This document shows positions 18,310-31,475 of a stretch of 64,000 bases of DNA, piece after piece (position 1 is the stretch's first letter; each line of letters begins with the position of its first letter). The stretch is from the NCBI GenBank assembly GCA_959347315.1, contig OY365809.1, positions 41,733,290-41,797,289 of the forward strand, read 5' to 3'. The DNA comes from Bimastos eiseni. Its lineage: Eukaryota > Annelida > Clitellata > Crassiclitellata > Lumbricidae. The notes under the pieces are model-generated. The model was given only the letters and a program-made list of their open reading frames with translations. It made no database searches and was not told the origin of the DNA. The position numbers and the translations under genes are program-made.

Positions 18310-19035
18310 TCGGTCAGTCTCTACAACGCAAGCACAAATAGAGAGGGGCCTACATGCATATATACAAACCTAAGCCTAGATAGAAGTATATACAATACAT
18401 ACATGGATGAATGCTCATGCATGATGCCTGTTATTATGCATTCTACGCAGTCTATTTACCTTTGTCGCATTTGATAATATAAATCATTATCCTGTGATGT
18501 TGTAAGAAACAAAAGCAGCATTATTTTATAAGTAAAACAATGTGCATTTACAATCAAATAAATATCTTTTAAGCCTCTTGACAACAAACTCATTTTTCTT
18601 GTTGAAATTACAATGCCCGGTTTGATACAAAGAAGGAACAGCTGTCTTTAGCTGTGTTTATTTTAGTCTGTTTACTTTGAAATTTTGAAAAGCAATTAAA
18701 AACCTGGCGTGGAATTCCAAGTTGTTTACCCTAAAGCAATAAATTTACTCAAACAATCGATCATCACAACATAATAGAGGTTTATTGCGTTTCAAGAGTA
18801 TTTATCAATAATATGAGAACCTTTCCTCCAGCTTCCTCCTCTCTTGTCTTCCTCTTTCTCTGCCTCTGTCTTCCTCATAACCTCATTGTGTCTCTTTCTG
18901 TATCCTCTTTTCGTATCTTCCTTTGTGTTCGCAATATTTATTCGTAGTGCAAAATAACAACAGTTGTCCCTCTGGCATGCAACCAAAAACGGATCAATTG
19001 CTGCAGCAACAAGTTGTCTGGCTGATGGAAAGTTG
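18310..19035. other. Intergenic, upstream of the first MKAAFL gene
   Basis: AT-rich, no recognisable gene. 18825-18890 is a CT-rich tract on the plus strand. Confidence 0.5.
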
Positions 19036-19037
19036 GC

Positions 19038-19046
19038 TATAAAAGT
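19038..19046 (+). promoter_or_regulatory. TATA box of MKAAFL gene copy 1
   Basis: ctataaaag. From about 19021 to 19140 the sequence is nearly identical to that of copy 2 (31352-31470), so promoter and 5' UTR were duplicated together. A start about 28-30 bases downstream falls near 19068, after the upstream in-frame ATG at 19057, which favours translation from 19147. Confidence 0.65.
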
Positions 19047-19146
19047 CGCCCAGTAGATGCAGTCGTCATCTGAGCCGATCCGACTCCGACAGAAGAAGTC
19101 TCTTCAACAGTTCTCGTCATCTCTCGATTCAGAAGGCGTCGTCGTC

Positions 19147-21182
19147 ATGAAGGCTGCATTTCTTGCCGTGATCGTGTTTGTCCTCTCGCTCCATGGATCG
19201 GATGCTCTTAGTATCGGCCTACCAGGATTGCCGCTTGTAGGCGATCTCCTAAATCTAAATGACGTCCTCAGTTTCCTTCAGAAAACCGTGTATCAGGTTA
19301 CAAACCTGCTTAATTCGCTGCTGGGAAACGCTCAGGGTGCAATTCAGATAATTCTGAGAGCAAAGCTTTTGGACCCGAACTGCGTGGTAATATAGCGCCT
19401 CTTCAAGAAATCTACTCAGAGCCGCACTCTCTAAGCTAGCCAAAATGTTATTAATTTTCATTTCAACGATTGCTAAAACAATTAGCAAAGCAATGCACAG
19501 TAAGCTAAAAAAAAGTCACCAATGGTTGGCCTAAACGCACACGCGTGGAACCAACCAACGGATTCCCGTCAAAATCTGGTACATGGCATGGATGTTCAAA
19601 CTTTCGAGTTGGTGCCCTAGCTACGCTTGACTTTCAAGTAGGCCTAACGTTTTAGAAGTGTGGAGAATGCGATTACGTATGAGTACTGCATAGGTGAATA
19701 AATCAGGTTGTGGTCCCAAGTTTCTATTATTTATATATTACTTGTTGACATTTTAAATAGCTGAACACTAATCTGAAAATGAAAGTTTCACCAGGACAGA
19801 GTTCAACATACTGTGATGTTGTCATAGATCACTGGCGCTATTTTCATTTGAAAAAATAGTGCTCAGATTTTGAGCACCTTAACCAGGCAAATACGAATTT
19901 TAGAGACACATGAGATTCGGAACAGAGGATAGGATAAGTTTCAGCGCAGATGAGAGTATATAATTTTTAATCGCTTCACGCCTCAGTCTACAACAATTCT
20001 CAGAGAGAAAATTTTCATTTTCAAGTAAAGTGTTTACATTAGGCTCAACTAGTATTAGCATTGTTGGAAGTCGCTAACCTCGAAAAATTAACCTGGTCGT
20101 TAATTAGTTGTTAAATTATATCTGAATTTAACATCTGCCTAATTTTAATGTTGCTCTTAGTTGTGGAAATTGGACCAAATCTCAGAGTGCTGCAGATGTC
20201 AGAGTGCGATACCTTGGTAACGAGATTGGTATCAACTGAATGTTTATCTATCAGCTCTCTTTAAGATTGAGACCCTTTACATGTTTGAGTGGCCATATTG
20301 GACAGTCAAAGTTTCACGGATTTGCATACATGTATGCTCTGAAATCTGAATGGGTCTTACAGAGAGACAGAATTACCGCCACCAATCAGTTGGGTTCATC
20401 TAGGTTGTTGTGCCGGAACCATATCTGAGTTACATTTACCTACAGATGCGCTTCATAAATTAATATATACAATGTAAAGTTACTATGATAGGCCTACCCC
20501 CAGTGTCACTGGTCAGTGATAGCCAATGATGTTGCTTCGTTGTCATGGTAGGACTACGTACCTTCTGAGTTGAATTTTGTTGAACAATCCGCGACGATGA
20601 GGACGTGGCCAATGACTGCGTGTAGTCATATTTAATTCGACGACGGAGACCAGTTATTGTCTCAATGTTACAATAGCGTCATCGTCACTATTTTAAACTT
20701 GTCCCAGACAAGGACGGGACATTCATTAAAAGCTGTCTGTCGTCGTAGTTGACATTCTGATCGACCAAAACGACACTCTCCATAAAAGCTACATTGCACT
20801 CTGCCTCCGTTGACCTTCTGGAAACCGGACGCTTACCTCCCACGGACTGTCCTTTGGACAACCCATCTAATTTGATGCAGCGCTCGTAAATAAGTTGGTG
20901 ACATTACGCTCGACTTTCAAGTAGCGCTTTAGACGTTTGAAGATTACGATTACGATACGATTACCTTAAATACATTCAGTACTGTGTGAAATGTGAATGT
21001 GTATTATTAATGACTTCGTGTTATTTGTGTTTTAGTTCGATTGCAGACTATTTGTATAAGTCAATGTCGATCTTACTAGACTCCTACAAGTCGACCTTTA
21101 CTGCCCAGTCGCAACTGGCCTTATATCTATTTTTCCGTCAGCCCTAGGGGCTCTACCTGTAGGCCTACCTGTGCCTCTGTAA
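19147..21182 (+). pseudogene. Small secreted protein, MKAAFL family copy 1, probably degenerate
   Basis: Exon 1 (19147-19386) encodes a good signal peptide (MKAAFLAVIVFVLSL..GSDA) and a hydrophobic amphipathic segment (LPGLPLVGDLLNLNDVLSFL). After the first conserved Cys, exon 1 stops at a donor fused to a LINE-like 3'-end sequence (tatagcgcctcttcaag), so the strand equivalent to IEIKVDVSK of copy 3 is missing. The exon 2 equivalent is 20161-20216 and exon 3 begins about 21036. In the frame matching copies 2 and 3, exon 3 reads VNVDLTRLLQVDLYCPVATG but has an in-frame TAA just before it. Exon 2 is 56 bases, not a multiple of three, so splicing would put exon 3 in another frame, open to a stop at 21145. 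It is either a pseudogene or a copy with a replaced C-terminus. Confidence 0.6.
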
Positions 21183-21399
21183 GGCATGCAATCGTGTTAG
21201 GCCTCTACTGAAGGCACGACATATGGCCTGGAATCATTTCTCGCACACTGTCGAAGATTATCTGTTCGCTTTGAACTTTATTCATTGTATCATTTAATAA
21301 GTTTAGGCTCGTAAGAATCTGATTTTAAATTAAGATCAATGTCATTATTCAGATGTTGACGTTAAATTTGTAATTGCTTAATAAATGCTTGTTTCCTTT

Positions 21400-24300
21400 G
21401 AAATAAAAGAAATTCGTCACAGAGTCTTATTTATTGGACAATGGCCCAAGTCTTAGAAGCTAAGCAAAGGCCTTCTTTGTGACACTTTGTACAACAGAAT
21501 AACTGTTTCCTTATTAAGAATATTCCGCAAATTCGTACTTTGTTGTTCAGGTAATCAAAGCAAGTAAGCCTACAGGATCCATTTGTTAGAAGAATGACGA
21601 GAGAGGGAGTCACAGCAGCTGTTGCGATTGTCTAATCTGAGTTTATAATGAGTTGGGTCATATTAATATATTCGTAAGGAGGATTCACTTAAGGCTGCAA
21701 CGGGAATCTTTTAGGGTTTGAGGATTTGAAGTATATTTAGCTACAAATGCATGGAAGTTATGTGAAATATGGAGCATCAGAATTTCAAAAAGGTAAAATT
21801 CGAGATAATTCCATAGGCGAGTCGTGTATCCCTACTCGCGCTACATAAATATATACAGATGAGCGCACATACATGTTGGTGTATACAAAACGCAAACACA
21901 CAAACGTGAATATTTTAACATGGCACCATATGCATGTAGCAGCTTTCAATTCACGCTTTTATCGTCCTCTATTTAGGCTACACAGTCGCTCTGGCAATTC
22001 TGCCTATATAAAACAGAAAGCCCTTTGGTGTTTAACCAAAGCACACACTAGCTTGACCTAGGAGCTTACAAATCACGCTCTTCATCGTCATCTCTCTATT
22101 CAGACGCTATTCCAATCCAGTCCAAATAAAACAAGGGAGATCTTTGGTTCATGGTCCATATAGTTGAATCAGAGAATGATGAACAAAAATGTAACGCTAT
22201 CGTAATAACTGACTCCAACGTATAACGCGGTACTCCAACGCACGGAGCCAATAGGAATGTAACCGTGATTATTCTGAACATTACATTACAATAGATAGGC
22301 TTGAACCATATATTTAGAGATCATTATTATACATTAGGCTTAGCTGAACACTTACTAATTCAGACAGTATAGGTCATGTCAGTCACTCACGTAGGCTCTA
22401 GCATTTACAGTCAGCCCACATTCTAGGGATCCTTGAGTGGTCAGTAGTTAACCAATCAAAGTAGTCTGTTCTAGGATAGGCCAGTTTCCTCTTTGGCTGA
22501 GGAAAGTGACTTATAAGCTGTAACACTGTTATGAACTGGGCAGTCTGACTTCCGGAGAACTCTAGCTATCTTGTCAGGCTCGTCAACTCATATCTTCTTA
22601 GGACTTGGTCGTTATCATCTCATCCATACTCATATTAGTAAGTACATGTAACTGTTGTGTATTAGTCGTAATCATTATATATGTTATTATTATTATTATA
22701 TCTACTCTGTATTTAATAAAGATAGTTGTTTCCGAACTGTCTCTTCATGTGTAGCTAGTTTCCCCTAACATAATCTAACTTATTAAGCATCTAATATAAT
22801 AGTAGACATAATTTAAGTAGAACCCTCAGCGTTCTTACAGGAATAAAACAAGCAAGTAAGTTAATCAGGCGTTTACTCCAACTTACAACATAATATATCA
22901 ATTTAAAGGATTAATTAGCAGTCTTAGATTGAAGCCTAAGCACATCAACCAGATTGTTCGCTAGCACTACTCGCTGTCGGAAGTTAGAGATATTATACAA
23001 ACCAAGGAAAACAAATGAATCCGTTTTCTACAAGATAATAAGACAACAAAATGAAGGAGACAGAGATACTGCTAAGCTTAGGCCATTTTGTGTTTAAAAT
23101 GAAGGAGATTTCACGATGAAGAAGAAGACGAATCAGGACAAGAATACTTATACAGAATAGACTTTGCGTGGAACGTCCGGAGCAATAGATAGTGCTACAT
23201 AACACAGACGCTACTTTTGATGCTGCTGTTGTTACTGTTGGTGATGGTAGCAATGATGTATGAATTTAATTAATGATCGGCTGGTCCGATCGATGCTCCG
23301 ACTCGGTCACGCTGAGTTGTCATCCCTTGCTAGCTATTCGTTGGTCATTTACTCAAAACTGAAATCTCATTAGGAGTTCCTACATGGATTCATCCGCTAT
23401 CCTTACCCCACCGCTTCAATTCAAAGCAGAATCCGCCTTGGCCTACTAATATATTATTGTCCTCCTGTCCGACCACTTTTGATCTTGCCTTGGAAACCAT
23501 TCTGATTGTACCCGCCAATCAATTTTTTTACTTGACTCCTAATACTAGGCCTAAATTGGTTTTGTAATGTAACGCACTGTAATTTATATATAAATTTCGC
23601 TTTTGAATTCCATAGAAATATCGTGATTACGATTCACAAGTAGAAGAGAGAAAGCAGAGCAGTGCAACTGTGAATTGATATTGCTTTCCTTCTACCGCAC
23701 TGCAGCTGTGTGGGTCCTACACACGAAAAACGACAGAAAATTCATGGCGCTGTGCAATTTTAGAGGAGTGCACTTCTTCACGGTCCTTACACGGTAATTG
23801 CCTTGGACGAGGAGTTTCGATCCTGCAGTGCTCATTGCGTTCTCCCGCGGAAGCAGAACACAGTTTCAGTGTGGCAAAATTTTTTGCATCGTTCCTGTGT
23901 TAGAAAATGTTAGGCCAAATGCAAATTGATAAGCAACTTGTAGTATAGGCCCTATTGTTACGAAACCTGCTCATTCTACTCACTTGTAGTGGGCTGCCAC
24001 CATTATATACAAAAAATTATACATGTACTATAGAAACCAAATCATCATCATACGCACATTCATGAAGACGTCCCAATATGTTGAAGTTCTAAATATTTTA
24101 ATTAGCTTCGAGCCAGTTGCCAGTAGATAGCAATAACGTTCATATCTCAAGATGGCGAGAAGCTGATAATGATAAATATGTCATGAGTTTGAATAAGCTT
24201 CAATTCTTTATAATGTTTCAATTCACTGAATTCACTGATCACCGTAACGAAAGTCAGAAAAAATGTGTAGGATTTCAACTTTCTCACAATTATTACCACA

Positions 24301-24750
24301 CGCAGTGTCATTAATGAATGATGATAAGGGCAAGAAATGAAGCAACTGTGGTAACGCGCCAATGTGCAGAAGCGCCAGCTGTGGCTCAACAGGTCTTGAT
24401 TGCCAACACTGAGATAACCTTCTGAATTTGCTTAGTCCGGCGCTGAAATTTGTTCAGAAAGTACGGGAGGACTTCCTCGACGCTCAGAAGCCTAATCTGC
24501 TGTGCACTATGTGATTAGCATGGTTACACGACAATTATTCGTTTACAGACTTATTATCGTCTATCGCACTTCGTCTAAAGAGATTTTGGGCGACCGACAT
24601 CTTCGCTCGCTATGGCTCTCCGCCCACAGACTTTCGTCCACGGATGAGAAGTTCTGCATTAATGGAAGCGAGATCGATGACGAGAATTATGCTTAACTGG
24701 AAGCTGGATGGCAGCAGTGACTTATGAATAAAAAATAGATGATACTCTAA
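21400..24750. other. Intergenic, no gene seen
   Basis: 3'-flanking sequence of copy 1 (21349-21420 resembles 35939-36060 of copy 2), then AT-rich unique sequence. No open frame with convincing splice context or homology. Confidence 0.5.
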
Positions 24751-24754
24751 TTCC

Positions 24755-25070
24755 GAATGTGCCCTCCTGTAAGTTTTTGGGAGTTTACATTGACCTTGAG
24801 ATCAAATACCTAAAAACTGCTAAATATATTGGCATAATTAAGCGAATTGCTTATGCATTACCAGATCGTATCTTAAAAACTTTGTACCATAGTCTAATAA
24901 TTATATCCTTATGTAAATTATGGTAATTTTATTTGGACTTCGACATACAAAGAGCATCTAAAGAAAATCACAACCTTGCAAAAGAAAGCAATTCGTGTAA
25001 TCTCGAAGTCACCATATAGGGCACACTCTTGACCCATCTTTTCCGAGCTTCAACCGTTCAGCGTAGGAGC
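24755..25070 (+). mobile_element. LINE (CR1/Jockey-like) reverse-transcriptase fragment
   Basis: Translation includes CKFLGVYID, then LPDRILKTLYHSLII, and after a frame change LKKITTLQKKAIRVISKSPY: the order of blocks in the RT thumb region of CR1/Jockey LINEs. Frameshifts and stops; inactive. Confidence 0.8.
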
Positions 25071-25904
25071 CGTTCGTAAATGACGTCACGCGCCTAGGGG
25101 AAGGGCGTCACAGATTTGTGACCATGTGTGACGAGAGGAGTCGTCGACGAAATGTGACATCACATCATCACATCATCACATCAAATATCAAAATCCGTAT
25201 TTTTAATTAAAAAATTTGCTCAATGGAAGAAGTTTCACGTAACTAACAGTAAATGTTACCACAATTTAACAGCACTAATAATGATTACTGGATTCCTAAT
25301 TTTTGGATTGTTTGCATTACACTCAGTGTCAATTTTGGGGCGTTGGAAGTGAGGCAGCCATTCTGTAACACACAAACAAGAAACAATTACCCAGCCCAAA
25401 CACACAGGCCATGCATGCACCGAGAGTCGCTGAAACGAAGAAATTGGAAAGTGTGTGAACTGAATATAATTTATTCCATGAAGGAGCATTTTGCTTCACC
25501 GTGGGAGAATGGAGAGGCATAAAATTTGAATTGTTTCGATTTATTGTCATTAAACATTTAAAAAAAATAATTGTACTGATTCTGCCAGAGAATTTCATCT
25601 TGAAGAATGTATCATTTGGTAATAATTGTACTATCTCATTTTTCTTCATTCTAGTATTTTTCAAATATTTGTATAGTTATACTTACTTTTTTGGTAATTA
25701 TAAGAAAATATGTATTGTGCTCTGGACATCTGGTTTTTCGGATGAGGGGGGTGAGCTTGAAATTGACGAATCTATTGACTAATATTGTTTAGTTAAGTTT
25801 AGATAAGTTCATACATTGATCCTATTACTTTGACTTCATGGTCCAAAACTCTCATCTATTATCTGAGTATTGCTATGTTATTTATTGTATACTGGAAGCC
25901 AAAA

Positions 25905-26130
25905 CATAACAACATTCACCGGAATGGAGTTTCTACGAGACCTGGGCCGTCGTATGACACAGACAACGGGAGACCCACGCGAAACAACTCATCTTTTACA
26001 ACGTCTATCTATTTGTACACAACGTTTTAATGCAGTGGCATTCAGGGGCTCTTTCGTTCAAACCGATGGGGACGAAACTTTCAACGCACTTCTGTATTCT
26101 CATTGAACCTGAGGAGCCATTTTCATAATA
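25905..26130 (+). mobile_element. LINE 3' fragment, same family as 16282-16765
   Basis: Encodes FLRDLGRRMTQTTGDPRETT and LSICTQRFNAVAFRGSF then a stop; a diverged complement of 16282-16500. Ends in an (ATA)n tail at 26126-26152, consistent with a 3' end. Confidence 0.8.
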
Positions 26131-26535
26131 ATAATAATAATAATAATAATATTTTAAAAAACCTAATAAATACAAACAGTTACATCATTCACTGACAAAT
26201 AGTTCCAAATCAGCTGTCCATCATCATTGTAAACATCTATCGATAAGGTCTCGCTTTAGGGATTCTTCCTTTAGGGGCCTATTTGCTCAAGTGTTGCGGG
26301 GCTATCTATTACTAATTATTGATTCATAACTGACATGTCATTGTTGATGTGACCAATATGTAAAGGAGAACATCTGTCTGTTATGGAAACAAATAAATGA
26401 CTGATTGATTGCATGATTGTTTTCATCAATCCAGCTTCTATTTAGGCAGGATTCTCTGCATCGATCCCGCTTCCATTTAAACGACATTCCATTCATAAAT
26501 CCAGCTTCTATATAAATATAAATCTCTTCGTCAAG

Positions 26536-26695
26536 ATGATGATGATGATGACGACTTCGAAGACGACGATATGTGCTCCTCATGATGATCAATCATGACG
26601 ACGACGGCTACGATGACGATAACGACGATGATGCTATTGATAATGATAATAATGACGACGACGACGATGACGGAGATGATGATGATGATAGGCTC
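26536..26695. repeat. GAT/GAC triplet repeat
   Basis: Imperfect gatgat/gacgac tract; the Asp-rich frame is an artefact. Confidence 0.85.
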
Positions 26696-27081
26696 TCTGC
26701 TCGAAGGACCGTTGTTCAGCTCTTAAGCCACCCTGTGCTGAGATATGTGAGATGGTTTCCCGTTACTCTTCTCATAGATAATAATTATGGGCGAGCAATC
26801 TGCTCATGGCTGCTATAGGCCAACAGTGATTTGAGGAAGATACGAACTTGTGCTACTCAAGTTACAAGGCACAGAATACACCACTACAACACCGCTTTTG
26901 TAAACATACACATACGATATTGGCGCTTAATAAATGTATACCTCGTCTGGTTTGACCGCTCCTCTAAGCTTCCCCAGAGCGCTGAATTCTCACTCTCTAC
27001 CTCCTCTTCTCTACTCTCTCCATCGCTCACTGCCCGGGATTTCGGAGTCATACTGACTCAAAACTTTCCCTCAAACCTCAA

Positions 27082-27379
27082 TGTCGCGCGCGACCCTCAG
27101 GACGATGGCGCTATATGCAAGTCATCGACCGACAGCAGAGGCGTAGGAGGACTACGGATGAAGATGTCTACCTGAAATCTCAGAGGAGAGATGTCAATGG
27201 GCCTCACCTGAAGCAGACGGCCTCAATACAGACGGCGATAATTATGCAAAGATCAACAGGATCTCAAATAACGAAACCCGACACCGCGAGGCAGATGTCA
27301 GAGTTTGGTGATAGAGGAAAGAACCGGCGGTACTCTCGTCATCTAGAAGAAGGAGTGGCGAGAGAGCAACACCGCGACA
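27082..27379 (+). mobile_element. Solo LTR, short 298-bp copy
   Basis: Begins tgtcgcgcg and ends ccgcgaca, flanked by the direct repeat ctcaa at 27077-27081 and 27380-27384 (a 5-bp target duplication, typical of Ty3/gypsy). Its first ~215 and last ~80 bases match the 880-bp LTR at 63084-63963; the middle is missing, so it is an internally deleted version. Confidence 0.85.
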
Positions 27380-27419
27380 CTCAAATTGATGCAATCTCCA
27401 GGGTATGCTTATTTCATCT

Positions 27420-27905
27420 CCGGCGAATCCGACAACTTTGCTCTATTCTTGACTCTGCATACCTGAAAACACTGATACATTGTACATTGCCTTGGACTCT
27501 CCTGTGGATACCATATCACACCTTTTCTTCGTTCTCTACATTGGCTTCCTATCTGTGAGCGTATCTGCTACAAGCTGGCACTCCCCATGTACAGAGCACG
27601 CACAAATCATCTGCCGTCTTATCTGTCCTCCATGGTCACACTTTGTAACTCTGTTAAAGCTCATTCCTCTCTTGGTCAGCCTTTGCTGGAAACCACGTTG
27701 ACTCTAATACACGTCTCGTCTTCGACCGGCGGACATTCACTGTTGCCGGTCCCTCCATCTGGAACTCTCTACCTCCTCATGTTCGCAACTCTCTCAGTGA
27801 GTCTGTCTTTCTTCCTGAAAACCTATATATTATACCTCTTCCAGTCTACCTGCGGCTCTTAATGGTTGCCTGGCTTCAAGGTGCACTTCTAAACTTTCTG
27901 TAAGG
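27420..27905 (+). mobile_element. LINE RT C-terminal fragment
   Basis: Broken frame with LHWLPICERICYKLALPMYR, LPSYLSSMV and, after a frame change, RRTFTVAGPSIWNSLPPHVR: the hallmark end of CR1/Jockey-type RTs. It begins about 40 bases after the short solo LTR. Confidence 0.85.
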
Positions 27906-29260
27906 AGGCAATATCAAATTACGGTTGTATTGTATTATATTGAAACCTAGAGAGCTAGAAAAGCAACATTATGCAGACTAATGTACATCGTATTGTATCG
28001 TATTTAAGAATTTATATAGAATTTATATGCTTCTATAATGACTGTATATCCAAACGCGCTCTCAGCATGACAGTCCAGGAGGAAATAAGACAGTAACTCA
28101 ACGCATACGTCACACGCACATTTTAAAGAAACCAACAAGACAACAACGTTGAATTTCGGTAACTTATCTTTCGCTATGTATCATACCATAGGTGCATTTT
28201 TGTCAGTTTGACATCTTGACCTGCTTAATGAAGCATGTGGGTCCAACGTCTTCCGAAATCTCTTGATTAATCGTAGATGTCAAACCTATGAGCCCGACAA
28301 CTGATAAGGTTTATTACAAGCATAAATGTCACCATATATCATTCTCGTCGGTAAATTAAAACGTCAAACAAAGGAACAAACACGACTCACGCACGAAACA
28401 GAACAGATCAACTGGAGGGAAGAAACAATCTGACGCGACAATGACGTGCAGCCACCCTGCAGCAATGACGAGGGGTAATGAAATGTATTGGGAAATGTTA
28501 TGTAGTTCAGTCTACTTAGGGTACGATTTGTAAAAAAAGAAGCAGGGGTCAACTGATGAGAATCTCTGGGGATTTGAACTTCTGAAGAGTCCTCATTATA
28601 TCAACGTCTTTAATTGAGGAACCCTTGGTGGTTCAACCCCAACAGAAGCGCCAACCCCTGAGTGATGAAAGCAAACTCACGGTCCCAAGGGTATGGAAGG
28701 CAAAATATTCCCCCTTAAACTAATAAAAATCTCCCCCTACGTGTAATTGGAGGCATTTGCCTTCGGACACCCCTATCTGGACGCCCCTGAACCATAGGGC
28801 CCCCCGACAAATCCAACAGTGGAGCAGCTAGTGTTGAAATATTTTGCCTCTATGCTGTGCAGCTACCACAGTTTTACGACTTAGCCGTAACGATTGGTGC
28901 ATCAAATGAAAACATTTTTCTCAGAATGAAATTTGAGAGATTTTTGTCCATGTTTGTTGTTTAGGGCCTACTGTTTAAAAAAACCGTAAATGCTTATCAA
29001 ACGTACGAGATTGATAAATGATGTGGTTTATTTCCGGCATTATTATCATCATAAATCCTTCAAGCAATAAAACAAACATCACGGCTTGGCACATATGACT
29101 CATGACAGCTTTTGCAGTCCGAACTATGTCCCGAGCAACAGATGTCCTAACTGCCTGGATTCAATCAAATCCGCAGAAGGATCAATATATTTGGCTAGAC
29201 ACCTGCCAGCTGCTGAACAAGCTGGATTCGGACTTCCTCTCTCTTTAATTCCCTACTTAT
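27905..29260. other. Intergenic, no gene seen
   Basis: Unique sequence. A C-rich stretch at 28620-28820 stands out in composition but I cannot assign it. Confidence 0.45.
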
Positions 29261-29269
29261 GTCTTCTCT

Positions 29270-29910
29270 AACTGTGTCTGCGATCTGGAGTTCGTTTTTG
29301 ACCAAGAACTGTCTTTTGTAAAGCATTTACCCGTTTCTGCTGTTATTTCCGGCGCCAGTTACGGGTTATATCCCGCTCTCTCCTCATCTTACTTTGCCAC
29401 CTTGGTTCATGCCTTTATCATTAATAAATCCTTTCTCTATTGTTGGCTCCCTCAGGCCCGATTGCAATTTTTGGAGGTGTTCTACGGACCGCTGCTCGTA
29501 TGATCGACAATGTCCATAGATTTGATCATATTCGTGTACATGCGGGATGTACTTCACTGGCTCCCAGTCCAGCAACGCGTTCATTTATAGGATCTCCTCT
29601 ATTGTCTGGCACTGTGTCTTCTCTTGTATGGCGCTGTTTATCTTCTGGACATCTTCATCTTAACTTCGTCGTACTCTGGTCGCCGATCTCTACGCTCGGC
29701 CTCCAAAGGCGATTTTGTGGTTCCACATGCTAGCACTACCACCAGACAGAATAGAGCGTTTTTAATTTGTGAGTCCCAGTGTTTGGAATGGCCTCTTAAC
29801 TGACTTGCGTACTCTCTCGAGAATTTCTTCTAACCAGGCCTTGGTCGCGAGCGCCTCCTAATGGTCATATTAAAGAGGCGCTATATAAATCCCATAGATA
29901 GATATCTAAC
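29270..29910 (+). mobile_element. Decayed LINE 3' end
   Basis: Frame fragments resembling the RT tail (DLYARPPK..., VPVFGM, EFLLTR in several frames), ending in agaggcgctatataaatccc with a gatagata tail at 29899-29912. Same 3' end type as 39640-39915. Confidence 0.6.
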
Positions 29911-29924
29911 CACCCTTCCATTCA

Positions 29925-30040
29925 TTAAATCGTCAATCCACCAATCAGTACATCTTTCCGCTGATCCATCGATCCATCGATCCATCCATTCATCTAGTTA
30001 TCCATCCATCTATTTAATCCATTCATCCATCCCTACGTCC
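29925..30040. repeat. (ATCC)n-type microsatellite
   Basis: catccatc/gatccatc tetranucleotide tract after the LINE tail. Confidence 0.75.
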
Positions 30041-30237
30041 ACCCATCTATCTAACCATTGATCGATTTATGTATCTATACATGCTACGGTCCGATACTCT
30101 TCAGTCCAGACTCGTGGAATCAACGAGATGTTGTCTGTGATGGAATAGACAAAAAAACGGGCATCGTTGAAGGCTGGCACCACGGGCTTCAGGCACAGTT
30201 CCAGTACATCCATTCGACGATGTTGAGATTCATCAGA

Positions 30238-30238
30238 G

Positions 30239-30291
<53 letters not shown>

Positions 30292-30412
30292 GACAGAGAC
30301 AGAGACAGAGACAGCGAGAAAGAGACAGAGAGAAAGAGAGACAGACAGAGACAGAGATGGAGACAGAGACAGAGACAGACAGACAGACAGACAGAGACAG
30401 AGAGACAGAGAC
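30238..30412. repeat. (GA)n / (GACA)n microsatellite
   Basis: gagaga followed by gacagaca and gacagaga. The Arg/Glu and Leu/Ser frames on the two strands are artefacts. Confidence 0.95.
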
Positions 30413-30888
30413 TGTGCTCAACACAGAGCCGTGTTTATGCATGGTGTCACGGAAGTAGCTGTTGTTCAACACGCTGTTAGAAAGGTAATATTGTCGCAAC
30501 ATGCAGACGAAAGCTGGTGTTGACCTAAATTTGTCCCAATACTAAACTCGAAGATTGGTATGGTTTGAAACTATTTCACGAAACATCTTAGGCCAGTTCT
30601 TCATTTCAACTTTCTGTTTGATGTATCATTTTGTAACTTTGACTGACTAGGATTCTGCATTCATTGTTTGCTAACTATGATCAACAGTTCCATCTTCAAT
30701 ATGCCTCTGGATCAATGGAACTGAAGATCGAAAGACCTACGTGAATGATCAATGGTTCTATAACCAATAATTCTGAGATAAAAAATTTGGATGCAACAAA
30801 AACAAATTATTGTGGTTTAATTAGATACGTGGTAAGTCCTACGCCACGTTGAGGTTATTATTCGGGACTGACAACTGATATCTAAGGC

Positions 30889-31160
30889 CCCGTGTTTTAT
30901 GCGATTTCGCATATTTTCGCATAACTTGGCGGTTTTCACGTAAATTGTTTAATGGAAAGTTGTCGAAAATTATTACATAAAGTTCGGAAATTTATCTTGA
31001 CTAGTCCAGGCTATTATTGGTCCATAGGAGCTATGGTTAACAGTTTGCCTACAAGACGACGTAATTGTTGATGACGTGGACCTGTGGTTCATGCGATTTT
31101 TCGCATAATTTAAGAAAATTATTTGGCATAATCCACGGGGGTCTACTGACATCCACCTGC
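30889..31160. repeat. Dispersed repeat of unknown class, copy A (partner 59367-59655)
   Basis: Shares cccgtg.tttatgcgatttcgcat, ttcgcataa.tt.gcgg, aatggaaag, aaattattacataaa.ttcg, cgacgtaattgttgatgac, tgcataattta and cgggggcctac-like blocks with 59367-59655 in the same orientation. Short internal inverted words (tatgcga / tcgcata) recur. Confidence 0.7.
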
Positions 31161-31365
31161 GATTTATGAGCAAGACAGAGGCAGCATCCAATAATTATCA
31201 CAGGTAGAGATCAAATATCAGTAACAGATAATAACCGCAATAAATTGCTTCAAACAACCGATCGCAATGCGCTATTGGTAAAACAAACAGATCGCGACCC
31301 TAACACTCATCGAAAATTTTATCTAATAAGTGAATCGACAAGCTGTCACACTGATGGAAAGTTGG

Positions 31366-31374
31366 TTATAAAAC
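31366..31374 (+). promoter_or_regulatory. TATA box of MKAAFL gene copy 2
   Basis: ttataaaac, at the same distance from the ATG (about 105 bases) as in copy 1, within the conserved promoter block. Confidence 0.6.
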
Positions 31375-31475
31375 TCGCCCAGTAGATGCAGTCGTCATCT
31401 GAGCCGATCCGACTCCGACAGAAGAAGTCTCTTCAACAGTTCTCGTCATCTCTCGATTCAGAAGACGTCGTCGTC

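Noticed and set aside
19057..19146. N-terminal extension of the MKAAFL proteins from an upstream in-frame ATG
   Set aside because: The upstream ATG lies at or before the start site predicted from the TATA box, copy 3 lacks it, and the extension would bury the signal peptide.
30058..30502. 140-codon Arg/Glu frame and its Leu/Ser antisense
   Set aside because: GA/GACA microsatellite.
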